Source: Desulfofundulus salinus
GTDB taxonomy: Bacteria; Bacillota; Desulfotomaculia; Desulfotomaculales; Desulfovirgulaceae
Direction: 5' to 3'
DNA length: 64,000 nucleotides
Assembly (NCBI RefSeq): GCF_003627965.1
Contig: NZ_RBWE01000001.1
Coordinates: 688,546-752,545, forward strand
Shown here: one piece after another, positions 27,937 to 36,972 of the stretch
Numbering within the stretch: the stretch's first letter is position 1
How the letters are laid out: the number at the start of each line of letters is the position of its first letter
Position numbers and translations under genes: made by a program
Notes under the pieces: model-generated
What the model saw: the letters and a program-made list of their open reading frames with translations, nothing else
What the model was told of the DNA's origin: nothing
Databases searched by the model: none

Positions 27937-29003
27937 AAACATTCCTCCGGAACCAGTGGGAAGGACTGCGCAACGGCCTGGTTCCCATGCTGGGCAAGGA
28001 AATGCGTGGCCGTACCCGGGGACTGCGTTCCCCTTTGTTGCTCAGCTTTTTCCTGGGGTTGATGAGTGCCGGTACGGTGGCCTTTCTATGGCTCATGACC
28101 GATCGCACCAGCCAGATCATGCCTCAGGTGGGCCTGAACCTCTACAGCCTTCTGGTCCTGGGCATGATCCTGCTTCTGGCCTTTATTGCCCCGGCCATAG
28201 CCGCGGGAGCCATCAGCGGCGAGCGGGAGAGACGCACCTATGATCTCCTGCTGGTGACCAGGGCTTCTTTAACGGGAATTGTCCTGGGCAAGTGGCTGGC
28301 CTCGGTGGCCTACCTCCTCTTCCTGGTGCTGGCCGCCCTGCCGGTGCTGGCGGTGGTCTTTCTCTTCGGCGGGGTGCCCCTGTCCAACATGGGCATGGCC
28401 CTGGTGGTGGCCTTAACCACCGGTTTGGGCTACGGCGCCCTGGGCCTGGTCCTGTCGGCCATTTTGCGCCGCAGCCAGGCGGCCACCATTGTTTCCCTGG
28501 TCCTGGTCTTTATGCTGGTCTTTGGTTCCCTGGTAGTGGCAGGAGTGGTCAGTGCCGGCAGGCAGCCGGCGGGAGATATGCCCGTGCCGGCTGGTGAGCC
28601 GTGGCAGTCCGTTCCCGGCCCACCCTGGTATGTTTACCTGAGCCCTCTGGCGGCCCTTTCCCCGGCCCTGCCCGGTATGGAAAATGAAGGGCTGTCCATG
28701 AGCGGCCGCATCCCCCTGGTGGGAACGATGCTCAACGAAATCCTGCGCCAGTTCCGGATGGGTCCGGAAGCCGGAACTTATGTTTACGGGTATGCTTACG
28801 GGCCGGGTTACCCGGGCGTATATCCCGGGGCCCCGGGAAGGGCCGGGTTACCGTCCTGGGCCCGTTTTGCCCTCTGCCAGGGAATACTGGCGGTGATCTC
28901 CCTGGTGATATCGGTTCTGGTCATTGCCCCCCGCAAACCCTGGTCGGTGTGGCTGGCCTCCCGGCGGGCCAGGGCCAGGGGGCAGGGAGGAATTCCGTTA
29001 TGA
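27933..29003 (+). CDS. ABC-2 type permease
   Basis: A 356-residue membrane protein with six or seven predicted helices. The N-terminal LGKEMRGRTRGLRSPLLLSFF and the GAISGERERRTYDLLLVT segment (an ABC-2 permease hallmark, where the enzyme-facing coupling helix lies) support the call. An extracytoplasmic loop rich in Gly/Pro/Tyr (YVYGYAYGPGYPGVYPG) precedes the last helix. It is the partner of the ATPase just upstream. An exporter of unknown substrate. Confidence 0.88.
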   Translation: MKTFLRNQWEGLRNGLVPMLGKEMRGRTRGLRSPLLLSFFLGLMSAGTVAFLWLMTDRTSQIMPQVGLNLYSLLVLGMILLLAFIAPAIAAGAISGERERRTYDLLLVTRASLTGIVLGKWLASVAYLLFLVLAALPVLAVVFLFGGVPLSNMGMALVVALTTGLGYGALGLVLSAILRRSQAATIVSLVLVFMLVFGSLVVAGVVSAGRQPAGDMPVPAGEPWQSVPGPPWYVYLSPLAALSPALPGMENEGLSMSGRIPLVGTMLNEILRQFRMGPEAGTYVYGYAYGPGYPGVYPGAPGRAGLPSWARFALCQGILAVISLVISVLVIAPRKPWSVWLASRRARARGQGGIPL

Positions 29004-30856
29004 GCAATGGCATTCGCGTAATATTGTTGTCTTTTCAAAAGAAACGCCATGGCTGGCCTCATGCCGGCCTGGCGGACGCCCTGTCGCCGCTGGGGAGGCG
29101 GGTGCGCACCCGCTACCTGCTGGAGAGCCTGCGGCTGGCCCTTTTGTGGGGGATGGCCCTGGCTGCCGGAACACTGGTGCTACTGCGGTTGACTCCGGTG
29201 GGCTTGCCGGGCCTGTGGGCCGCCGTAACGGGCGGGGTTTCGGCCCTGCTGGTGGTTGCCTGGCGTGCCTGCAGGCGTCCCGATGCCCTGGATGTGGTGC
29301 GGGTGGCCGATTCCCTTGGCCTGGACGGGCGTGCCGTTACCGCCTATCGCCTCCTGGCCCGGCAGATACCGCCGGATCCCTGGGCACAGGCGGCGGTAGG
29401 GGAATCCCTGGCTGCCTGCCGTGAGCTGGGTACCAGGGTGGAACGTATTTACCCGGTCATACCCGCCGCCGGGCCCTGGAGGCACGCCGGCCTGATGGCG
29501 GCGGTGTTGCTCGTCCTTTCCCTGCTGCCCAATCCCCTTGCTTCCCACTGGGACGCCCGGCGTGAAGAACGGGCGGCCCTGGCCGAGGCGGCCAGGCAAT
29601 CCAGGCTGGCGGTGGAAAAGGTGCATCAGTTAAAGATAGGGGCGCAGGGGCTGCTTCCTGAGGAGCTACGCCGTGAGCTGGCAGCTCTTCCCCGGGCGGT
29701 GAGCCGGTCCCCCAACCGGGTGGAAGCGGCCACCCGCCTGGAACGGTCGGGTCGGAAGCTGGATGACCTGCTGGCCGGTCTTAACCCCGGTGCCCGCCGG
29801 GATGTCCGGGAACTGGCTGCCCTCTGGGGGCGGAAAAATGACCGGGTTTTAATGGGCCTAGCAGCCGCTTTAGAAAACGGAGATGCCGCAAAAGCCCAGG
29901 AGCTGGCCCGCCAGCTCTTCGGGGCAACTGATGGGAAAGAAAGGGAAGAGCGGGCCCTGGCCCTGTTCCAGGGAGCGGAAACGGTGAAAACCCCGGCCCT
30001 TCGCCAGAGCCTGCGGGATGCGGCCCGGGCCGTGCTGGAGGGTGATCCGGCGGGCAGTTCCCGGGGAGTAGGAGGCGGTAAGGGTAATCATTCTGACAGT
30101 GCCGGTGAAGCCCTGGCCTCTGCGCTGGGTGAACTGGCGGAAACAGCCCTGGCTGCTTCCCGGCTGGCCGCGGCATCCTCCGTCTTTAACGGCCTGGCCC
30201 GGCAACTGGCTGCGGGGGCTCCGGTATCTGCCCTGGCTATGGCCGGAAACGCCGGTTATCCCACCGGTCCGGGGGCCGAAATGGCCGGGGCCGGCGGTTA
30301 CCCCGGTGGAGCCGCAAATCCGGCAGGTGCAGGCACTGGTGCGCCTGGGGCGGCAGGTGGGAGTGCAGCCGGTACCGGCGCTGCCGGAAGTGGTGGTTCC
30401 GGTGACAGCGCCGGTGGGAGCGGGGCCGGGGGCACCGGTCAGGACCAGGGCACGGGAGATCGGACCGGTGGCGGTAACGGCGGTGGAGAGAATACCGCTT
30501 CCGGTGGTCGGGGTAATAATGGGGGTAATGGCAGCGGCAGGGGTGGTGGCAGCAATGGGGCGGGCGGCCAGGGAGCCGGTCATTCCGGCGGAGGAATGGA
30601 GACAATCTATGCCCCCTTCTTACTGGGAGGCAAAGGGGAGGAATCCCGGGTGGCCGGGCAGGTGCGTCCCGGTGAAGCCGGCGAACAGGTGGGCCTGCAC
30701 CAGTCCCCCACCACCCTGGGGGCCATACGTCCCTACAGCGAAGTTTATGCTGCGTATAAAGCCGAAGCCCAGGAATCGTTGTCCCGGGCGCCCCTGCCGC
30801 CGGCCCTGCAGTCCCTGGTCTGGCAGTATTTCGAGGGGGTAAAACCGGAAGAGTAA
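29000..30856 (+). CDS. Membrane protein with long Gly-rich linker, unknown function
   Basis: A 618-residue protein. Two hydrophobic segments near the N-terminus (about residues 35-85), an Arg/Ala-rich helical middle, then a low-complexity segment of about 100 residues dominated by Gly, Ala, Ser, Asn and Asp (about residues 430-530). It ends in a conserved-looking tail (IYAPFLLGGKGEESRVAGQV). I do not recognise the family; similar large membrane proteins occur beside MoxR/DUF58/VWA genes. The start at ATG 29000 is coupled to the permease stop (ATGA) and preceded by GGGAGG. Confidence 0.8.
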   Translation: MSNGIRVILLSFQKKRHGWPHAGLADALSPLGRRVRTRYLLESLRLALLWGMALAAGTLVLLRLTPVGLPGLWAAVTGGVSALLVVAWRACRRPDALDVVRVADSLGLDGRAVTAYRLLARQIPPDPWAQAAVGESLAACRELGTRVERIYPVIPAAGPWRHAGLMAAVLLVLSLLPNPLASHWDARREERAALAEAARQSRLAVEKVHQLKIGAQGLLPEELRRELAALPRAVSRSPNRVEAATRLERSGRKLDDLLAGLNPGARRDVRELAALWGRKNDRVLMGLAAALENGDAAKAQELARQLFGATDGKEREERALALFQGAETVKTPALRQSLRDAARAVLEGDPAGSSRGVGGGKGNHSDSAGEALASALGELAETALAASRLAAASSVFNGLARQLAAGAPVSALAMAGNAGYPTGPGAEMAGAGGYPGGAANPAGAGTGAPGAAGGSAAGTGAAGSGGSGDSAGGSGAGGTGQDQGTGDRTGGGNGGGENTASGGRGNNGGNGSGRGGGSNGAGGQGAGHSGGGMETIYAPFLLGGKGEESRVAGQVRPGEAGEQVGLHQSPTTLGAIRPYSEVYAAYKAEAQESLSRAPLPPALQSLVWQYFEGVKPEE

Positions 30857-30881
30857 AGCCGGCTTATCACCTGTGTCCCCG

Positions 30882-31886
30882 CTACTCCCTCCCGGCAACC
30901 GCCCCTATAACGGCTGCGGAAACCACCGGGTTATCCCGCAATTTTAAAAGATCGGCCGGTTTGCCGCAAACCACCAGGCCGTAGTAGCGAATGCCGTTCT
31001 GCTGTAAATAATCGGCCGTGCGCTTGAGCAATTCAGAAGAGTAACTGGGAATCCCGCTTAAACGCCGCAATTCTTCGGGAAATTTTTCATCGGTAAACCT
31101 TGGCTCCGCGTCCTCCCCGTCCGGGAAACCGCCCAGGGGAAGGCCCACCAGCCGGTGTGCCAGGCTGTATGCCGCAAAGGGGCTTTTCTTGCCCGCCTCC
31201 GCAATTTCCTCGTTGCTGTAGGCGGAAATGGCGCCCCAGAGCGGCTCCACCCCCGCGGGAAGCAAGGCGGTCATCTCTTCCCTGGTGAGCAGGCGGCTAA
31301 AGGACAGGGCCATTTCTACTGTTTTACCGGCGGGGATCCCGCTTAACCGGTCGAACTGGCGGGGAAGCTGTTCGTGGGTTACCGCCGGGTGGAAAAACCT
31401 TAACCGCGGGACCGCGCCGGGCAGCAGGTATTCCTGGCCCCCCACCTGGAGCACGGTCTGGTCCGGGTCCCGGAACATTTCCCCGCCCCAAACCTGGTAT
31501 TCCACCCTGGTGGTGCCGACGTAAACGGGGTGGTCGCCGACCATCCGGACCAGGAGGTATTCCCTTTGCTGCCCCAGCCAGCCCACATCCTGCCAGGAGC
31601 CGCGGACGGCAATGGTGTTCGGAGTGCTGTAACGGATCAGGTCGGGGTAAAAACTATCGATCCGGTTCCCCTGCTCGTTCAGGAGGTGCCTGGTCCACAC
31701 AAAAAGGAGCGCGAAACTGACCACCATCACCCCCAGGGCAATCAGGATCGTGCGCAAAGCGCTGCGCCACCGCATCCGGCGTAAAAAGCGCCGCTCATCC
31801 CAAAAAAACTGTTCTTCTTCGCCCCCGGCCAGTCCTCCCGAAGTTTCACCTTCTTTTTCGCCCATGTTCAACTCTTTTTCGGTCAT
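30882..31886 (-). CDS. Anti-sigma factor-like membrane protein (sigma factor regulator family)
   Basis: A 334-residue protein. A cytoplasmic N-terminus of about 45 residues (acidic, then RRFLRRMRWRSALR) leads into one membrane helix (about 46-65), and a large extracytoplasmic domain follows. This fits the sigma-regulator N and C domains found in YhdL/YlaD-like proteins. It begins two bases after the stop of the ECF sigma gene, the standard sigma/anti-sigma arrangement. It most likely holds the sigma factor inactive until an envelope signal arrives. Function is inferred from topology and context. Confidence 0.82.
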   Translation of the reverse strand: MTEKELNMGEKEGETSGGLAGGEEEQFFWDERRFLRRMRWRSALRTILIALGVMVVSFALLFVWTRHLLNEQGNRIDSFYPDLIRYSTPNTIAVRGSWQDVGWLGQQREYLLVRMVGDHPVYVGTTRVEYQVWGGEMFRDPDQTVLQVGGQEYLLPGAVPRLRFFHPAVTHEQLPRQFDRLSGIPAGKTVEMALSFSRLLTREEMTALLPAGVEPLWGAISAYSNEEIAEAGKKSPFAAYSLAHRLVGLPLGGFPDGEDAEPRFTDEKFPEELRRLSGIPSYSSELLKRTADYLQQNGIRYYGLVVCGKPADLLKLRDNPVVSAAVIGAVAGRE

Positions 31887-31888
31887 GA

Positions 31889-32368
31889 TCAGCCCTCCCA
31901 GAGTTTTGTGTATTCCTCTTTAAACTTCTGCCTGGCCCGGAAGAGCCTCACTTTGACGGTGCCGGGCTTCATCTTCAGGGCGGCGGCGATCTCTTCCGTG
32001 TTCAGGCCCAGGTTATACTTCAGCGCCAGCAGGGTCCGCTCCGGGGGGCTTAAGCGGTTCAGCGCAGCCACCACCGTCTCCCGGACCGCCCCGGCGAGCG
32101 CGGCTTCCTCCGGCCCCCGTGCCCCGTCCGTCAGCTCTTCGGCAGGAAAATTCACCAGCACCACCCCCTTGGGGGAGCGGCGCAGCCAGTCAATGTACTT
32201 GTGGCGGGCGACAGTGAAAAGCCAGGCCCTTAACTTTCCCGGCCGTACCCCGTCCAGGTGGAGGTAGGCCGCCACCAGCGTCTCCTGGGCCAGGTCCTCG
32301 GCATCTTCCCGGGCCAGCCCCAGGCCGCTGAAGTAGTGGTAAATCAACCGGTACAATTCCTGCCACAA
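31889..32368 (-). CDS. ECF (sigma-70 family) RNA polymerase sigma factor
   Basis: A 159-residue group IV sigma factor. Region 2 is seen in LAREDAEDLAQETLVAAYLHL and LRAWLFTVARHKYIDWLRR (the -10 recognition helix). Region 4 is RLSPPERTLLALKYNLGLNTEEIAAALKMKPGTVKVRLFRARQKF with a clear helix-turn-helix. The best start is TTG at 32368, seven bases after AAGGAGAGG; no ATG lies in the open frame upstream. It forms an operon with the downstream anti-sigma gene and appears autoregulated (see 32460-32486). Confidence 0.93.
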   Translation of the reverse strand: MWQELYRLIYHYFSGLGLAREDAEDLAQETLVAAYLHLDGVRPGKLRAWLFTVARHKYIDWLRRSPKGVVLVNFPAEELTDGARGPEEAALAGAVRETVVAALNRLSPPERTLLALKYNLGLNTEEIAAALKMKPGTVKVRLFRARQKFKEEYTKLWEG

Positions 32369-32459
32369 GGGGCGCCTCTCCTTCAGGAACTTTTTGCCGG
32401 CCGGCCTGATGGCATCCGGCGCGGGTTGGATGAAAAAGAATTCTTTTTCATTCTATAAA

Positions 32460-32486
32460 GACGGTGGAAAACCAGAAAAGGTTACA
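32460..32486 (-). promoter_or_regulatory. ECF-type promoter upstream of the sigma gene
   Basis: On the minus strand TGTAAC (32486-32481) and CGTC (32463-32460) are 17 bases apart. This matches the common ECF layout (AAC-containing -35, CGTC -10) and lies about 90 bases upstream of the sigma start, suggesting autoregulation. Assignment to this particular sigma factor is inference. Confidence 0.6.
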
Positions 32487-32590
32487 GGAGATTTTACGAC
32501 AAAAAAAGGGGGGCAATAAAAAAGGAATAACATCACCACCCCCTATCCGCAATATGATAACATTATGCCGACTCGGCGTTCGGGTGCTTG

Positions 32591-33674
32591 TCACCTCACC
32601 TCCCGAAACTCCGGTGCCGCGCCGCCTGCCGGGATGCGGGCCAGCACGCAAGGGTAGGTGATTACCTGGGCCGCCATCTGGCCGGGCGGCGGGCCGGCAA
32701 CCCGGTAATGCACCGTTAGTTTGCCCCGGCCGTCATCGTGGATGCCGGTAATCTCCACCCTGTAGGCGGCGGTAGGTTTTTCGCCGGCCGCGATGAAGAT
32801 GTAGCGCCACTGCCCGGAAGTAAAGGAGCCCGCAAAGGGCTGCCGGCTGTTGGCCGCCACCCACTTTTTTACTTCTTCGGGGACGGGAGCGGTGGTTTCC
32901 AGTTCGCGCCATAAATCCCCGGCATCCCCGGAAACCAGCACCTTATAGGGCACGGCCGACCCATAAGGGCGGATATTTACGTAAAGAGGTAATTTCATCT
33001 CCTCCAGGAGCTTTTGCGCCTTTTCAGCCGCGTCGCCCTGAGGATATTCTCGAATGATTTTTTTCAGGTAACCGGTGTCGCCGGTGTAGGCGCCCAGGAC
33101 CAGGAGCGCGTCGTCGGCCATGGAGATCTCCGGATATTCATTCACGAACTGCCGGTAGGTGGAGATTATCTTTTGTCTCACTTCCGAGGGGGTAAAGGCA
33201 AACCAGGCGTCCTGACCCCACTGTTCCAGGCCGATGTAGCACAGACCCAGGGAGTAAAGCGCCCTGGCCTTTAGTTCGGGGGAAGCGGCGGGATGGCTGT
33301 AAACCTGTTGGAAATACGGGAGGCTGTGGCTGTAGTTGATCATTTCCCGGGCAAAGGCCGCCATCTCCGCCGGCGCCCGGCCGGAGGCGGTGGCGTTGAT
33401 ATAGCCGAGCCAGTTGTACCACTGCCGCTGTCCCGCCCAGAGGTGGTTGTAGTAAAGGAACTGGTCGTGGTAGATGGCCGCCGCCAGGTCGTACAGGCGG
33501 GCGGGATCTTGAGTTTTTTCCCACTGCTCCTTTCAATACGCATTTGCCTCCACGGTCACCGCCGGCGCCGCCGAAATCCTGGTCTACGGAACCGCCGTGA
33601 AGATCTAAACTATCTAATGGTCCGGTTATAACCATGGCGTCGGTGATGATTTGCGGGCCTGTTCGCTGTCTCAT
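32591..33674 (-). pseudogene. PrcB-domain protein gene with broken 5' end
   Basis: An open frame from about 33533 to 32591 encodes a helical region (KTQDPARLYDLAAAIYHDQF, then TPR-like ALYSLGLCYIGLEQ) and a C-terminal domain like protease-complex subunit PrcB (SGQWRYIFIAAGEKPTAAYR, GKLTVHYRVAGPPPGQ). There is no start codon with a ribosome site at its beginning. The same frame upstream has TGA (33534-33536) and TAG between recognisable pieces (SAAPAVTVEANAY), while an ATG at 33674 coupled to the previous stop opens in another frame. The likely reading is a lipoprotein or exported protein with decayed N-terminus. Confidence 0.65.
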
Positions 33675-35290
33675 TCGCAGGATAATACCACCAGCCTGCC
33701 CTCCTCGCCGGACCGGTCGTCCCAGATATAGACCAGCCGCTTGCCGTTTGCTCCCAGGACCATCTTTTGGCCGCCGTCGGCGGTGATTTGCGTTGCGCGG
33801 TCACCCTGCACCCAAAAAATCTCTTCCTCGCCCCCTGCGCCCCCGGTGAGGAAGAAACCGTCCGCGCAGCCGGGCACGGGGAAGAGGTCATCCCAGAAAT
33901 CAACAACGGAGGCGACTTCCACCGGCTTTTCCCCTTCCCGGGCAACCCACAGGGAGCATTTATCCTGCCTGCTCACCAGGTAATGCACCTGCCTGCCGTC
34001 CGGGCTGACGTTTAAGGGTGTAATGTAGGCGGCGTCGGGGGGTAAATCGGCCACTTTCGTCATTTTTCCCTGGAGGTCGGCCACCCACAGGGACTGCCAT
34101 TCCATCGCGGCCTCCCTCCAGGTTCCGGTCTGGCCGGCGGGGCTGCCCTTGACTTTCCCCGCGGCAAAAGCCAGGTGATTGCCGTCCGCCCCCCAGCGGA
34201 AATTCGCCACCTTCGCCCCGGGGACAGTTATACGGGCAACCTTTTGACCGTCCGGGGTAACTATTTCCACTGCTTCCGCCACTGGCGCGGGGCCGTCTTC
34301 TAAAGGCACGACGTGGTAGTCGTTGGCGTACCGGCCGGCCTTTTGACCGGGCTTCAACGGCGCCGCGTAATAGGCCAGGTGACTGCCGTCCGGGGAATAC
34401 CGGGGGAGGAAGTTCCAGTTCTCGCCGTTTAGCGCCAGGGCTTTTTCCCGGCCGCTTTCCAGGCTCAAGAGGAAAATCCCTTTTTGGTCCGGCTCCCACA
34501 GTTCGTAAACGCAGCTGTCGCCGGCAGGAGAAAGCAGGGGATAAAAAAGGCCGTCGTAGGAAGGAATATTATCCTTTAAAAGCGTTTTTTTGCCGTCGGC
34601 AAGATCCAGCCGCCACAGGGCGCGGGAAGCCTGCACAAAAACGCCATCAATGCCGGGGAGCAAATGCACCTGGCGCACCATGCCCTCCGGCACGGGCAGC
34701 CAGGCTATCTCCCGGGCTTCGCCCTGATCCGGCGCGGCCGCCCGCAGGGAAATCCCCCGCTGCCCCTGGTGGGCTCCGTCGGGCTGGGTTCCCTGGCGGG
34801 CGAAGACCACCTGGTTGTCCCTGGTCCAGCCCAGCAGTTGCAGAACTAGCGTACCGCCGGTCAATTCGTCCCCGGTCCGGGCCAGGAGCCTTCCCCCGGA
34901 GCCGTCCAGGGCCATCACCCACAGTCCGGCCGTCCGGCCGTCCGGCTGTTCCTGCCTGCCCTGAAAGGCAATCCACCGGCCGTCCGGCGAAAACATGGCC
35001 GCGGCCGGCGTATAATCAAGCGCGCCTCGCTCCATGGCAAAGGAGGCCAGGTGGATCGCACCGCCCCTGACCGTACCGCCGCCGGTGGTTACTTTTATCC
35101 CGAGAATTTCCGCTGTCTTTTCCGGCAGCGGCTGGGGCGGCTGCACCGGCGGCTGCCCTCGCTGCTCCTGTTGCGCCGGCGGCGCCTGCCCCGGCCCCGC
35201 CTTCGGTCCGCAGCCCGCCGCCCCGATCACCAGCGCCACCCCCAGGAGCAGGCAGGCGGCTAAATGCTTGTAAGCCTTTTTAACAGCCAC
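33671..35290 (-). CDS. TolB-like beta-propeller lipoprotein
   Basis: A 539-residue protein with lipoprotein signal (LLLGVALVIGAAGC, lipobox AAGC) and a Gly/Pro/Gln-rich linker. A propeller follows, with repeats such as MFSPDGRWIAFQG, RYSPDGSHLAYYA, FRWGADGNHLAFAAGK and NVSPDGRQVHYLVS, the TolB/PD40 pattern. It starts with GTG after GGAGATACCGGG. Exposed on the outer face of the membrane; function is unknown. Its stop overlaps the next ATG (ATGA), so it was in an operon with the PrcB-like gene. Confidence 0.85.
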   Translation of the reverse strand: MAVKKAYKHLAACLLLGVALVIGAAGCGPKAGPGQAPPAQQEQRGQPPVQPPQPLPEKTAEILGIKVTTGGGTVRGGAIHLASFAMERGALDYTPAAAMFSPDGRWIAFQGRQEQPDGRTAGLWVMALDGSGGRLLARTGDELTGGTLVLQLLGWTRDNQVVFARQGTQPDGAHQGQRGISLRAAAPDQGEAREIAWLPVPEGMVRQVHLLPGIDGVFVQASRALWRLDLADGKKTLLKDNIPSYDGLFYPLLSPAGDSCVYELWEPDQKGIFLLSLESGREKALALNGENWNFLPRYSPDGSHLAYYAAPLKPGQKAGRYANDYHVVPLEDGPAPVAEAVEIVTPDGQKVARITVPGAKVANFRWGADGNHLAFAAGKVKGSPAGQTGTWREAAMEWQSLWVADLQGKMTKVADLPPDAAYITPLNVSPDGRQVHYLVSRQDKCSLWVAREGEKPVEVASVVDFWDDLFPVPGCADGFFLTGGAGGEEEIFWVQGDRATQITADGGQKMVLGANGKRLVYIWDDRSGEEGRLVVLSCE

Positions 35291-35483
35291 CCCGGTATCT
35301 CCTTTGTCTGGTTTTTATATTATTTGACGGCGACAAGGGAGGTTTTGTTCCCGGGGTGGAGAGCAAATACTGCAAGATATTCTTCCCCCTTTGCAAAGAA
35401 TCGATTTCTTTGGTGATCCTGGCCAAAACCCGTTGGTATTCGTCTACCCGCTGCCGGATATGCCCCGCCTGATCCTTTAGCAT
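35280..35483 (-). CDS. Small coiled-coil ORF, possible fragment
   Basis: A 67-residue frame beginning MLKDQAGHIRQRVDEYQRVL, strongly helical for the first 45 residues and ending basic (KTRQRRYRGGC). It resembles the C-terminal dimerisation helix of MerR-type regulators, so it may be the remnant of one; no helix-turn-helix is found upstream. It overlaps the start of the TolB-like gene by 11 bases and has no good ribosome site. Confidence 0.3.
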   Translation of the reverse strand: MLKDQAGHIRQRVDEYQRVLARITKEIDSLQRGKNILQYLLSTPGTKPPLSPSNNIKTRQRRYRGGC

Positions 35484-35718
35484 CTTCACCGGCTAAAATA
35501 GAATAGCATGACAAAAAATTTGTTTAAGCAGGAACTGAAACTAATTTTCCTGCGTCTAAAATAATAGTTGAATCATTCAATAGCAGCTGTGCTAAAAATA
35601 CGAAATTAACAACGGGGAAATTTATTGCAAGGGTTCTTGGGGTTGATTTTGGCAATAGTTACTTTCTCAGTGATTCACGAAGGGATACATTACGAGGGAA
35701 AGGACAGGATAACAGCCA

Positions 35719-36279
35719 GTGCTCGAGTTGGTTAATTTATCGAAGTCATACGCCGGAGGACGGGTCAAGGCGGTCGACAACGTCAGCTTAAAAGTGCACC
35801 AGGGAGAAATCTTCGGTTTTTTGGGTCCCAACGGAGCGGGCAAAACGACCACCATTAAAATGATCGTCGGCCTTTTACAGCCCGATGAAGGAACGATCTT
35901 GATCGACGGGATTAATCTGGAAAAAGACCCTCTCGCCGCCAAACGCAAAATCGACGTGCCCGATCACCCCGACGTTTACGAAAAATTAACCGGGATCGAA
36001 TATCTGAATTTCCTCGGGGATGTCTACCAGGTGCCCGCCGAAACCCGCCGGGAAAGGCTGGAACATTACCTGGAAATTTTTGAGCTAAAGGACGCCGTGA
36101 AAGATTTGATCGGCAGCTATTCCCACGGGATGAAACAAAAGCTGGTCTTAACCGGCGCTCTTTTGCACGACCCGCCGGTGTGGATCATGGACGAACCCAT
36201 GGTGGGCCTGGACCCCCGTTCCGCCTTTTTGCTCAAGGATTTGATGGCCGGCCACTGGTTTTTCCGCCCTCAAGTATAA
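35719..36279 (+). pseudogene. Truncated ABC transporter ATPase
   Basis: N-terminal two thirds of an exporter ATPase (186 residues). Walker A GPNGAGKTTT, signature YSHGMKQKLVLTGAL and Walker B VWIMDEPMVGLDP are present. Similarity ends at LLKDLM, before the H-loop and C-terminal part, and the frame then runs into unrelated AGHWFFRPQV. The region after Walker A also lost residues (KRKIDVPDHPD instead of the usual KIGYVPDNPD form). The join with permease sequence in another frame points to an internal deletion that fused two genes. The promoter side (35484-35718) shows no feature. Confidence 0.8.
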
Positions 36280-36922
36280 ATATTTTCAGCAAAAGAAAGA
36301 ACTCTGGCGGCCGGTGGTCGGAATCCTGGGCGGAGGCGCCGCGCTTCTCGTCTTGATGGGGACGTATTTCTCGCTGGCGGGCGCTTTCTACGCGGGCGGG
36401 AAAATGCTGGGGCAGCCCTGGCTGGTGCTGGAATTGGCCATCCTGCTGGGAGAACTGCTGGTATTCTTTTTCGGGCTGGGCTGGGCAATTTCGGTTCTTT
36501 ATTTTTCCAGCGATCTCCCCATTCTCCTCCCCCTCCCCTTGAAGCCGCAAGAAATCTTGCTGAGCAAGTTCCTGCTGGTTTTGACCAACCAGTACATTTT
36601 TCTGCTTTTTGTTTTCCTTCCCCCTTTTCTTATCTATGGAATAGGAGAAGGGGCGGGCTTTCTTTATTACCTCACGGCCCTGGCAATTTTCCTTTTCGCG
36701 CCCGTCATCCCGCAAGGGCTCGGCACTCTGCTGGTTCTCCCCTTGATGAACTGGGCCAGTAAAAAACGGGCGCGCGACTTTTTCACCGTGCTGACCTACG
36801 TGCTGTCGCTGGGCGTGGCCATCGGAATACAGTTTCTTTTCCAGAAGAATCCTTTTTTCCACCAGTCCAAAAATATCTCCGGCGGGAATGGAAACTGTTC
36901 ATCAGAACGCCCGTCTACGTAA
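36254..36922 (+). pseudogene. ABC exporter permease remnant
   Basis: Open from about TGFSALKYKYFQQKKELWRPV in a different frame from the ATPase end. It continues with four hydrophobic segments (ILGGGAALLVLMGTYFSLAG, LELAILLGELLVFFFGLGWA, LLLFVFLPPFLIYGIG, ALAIFLFAPVIPQGLGTLLV). It stops after about 220 residues, roughly 40 percent of a normal permease of this type, with a scrambled C-terminus. No start codon belongs to the true N-terminus. Together with the ATPase it is a decayed exporter cassette. Confidence 0.7.
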
Positions 36923-36972
36923 TGAGGAGCGGTTGCATGTAAAACAGGGTTCGGGAAAGTCGGCCGGGGAAC

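Noticed and set aside
33534-33536. TGA inside the PrcB-like gene as a second selenocysteine codon
   Set aside because: A TAG in the same frame lies just upstream, there is no conserved Cys at that place, and the region has no proper start; decay explains it better.
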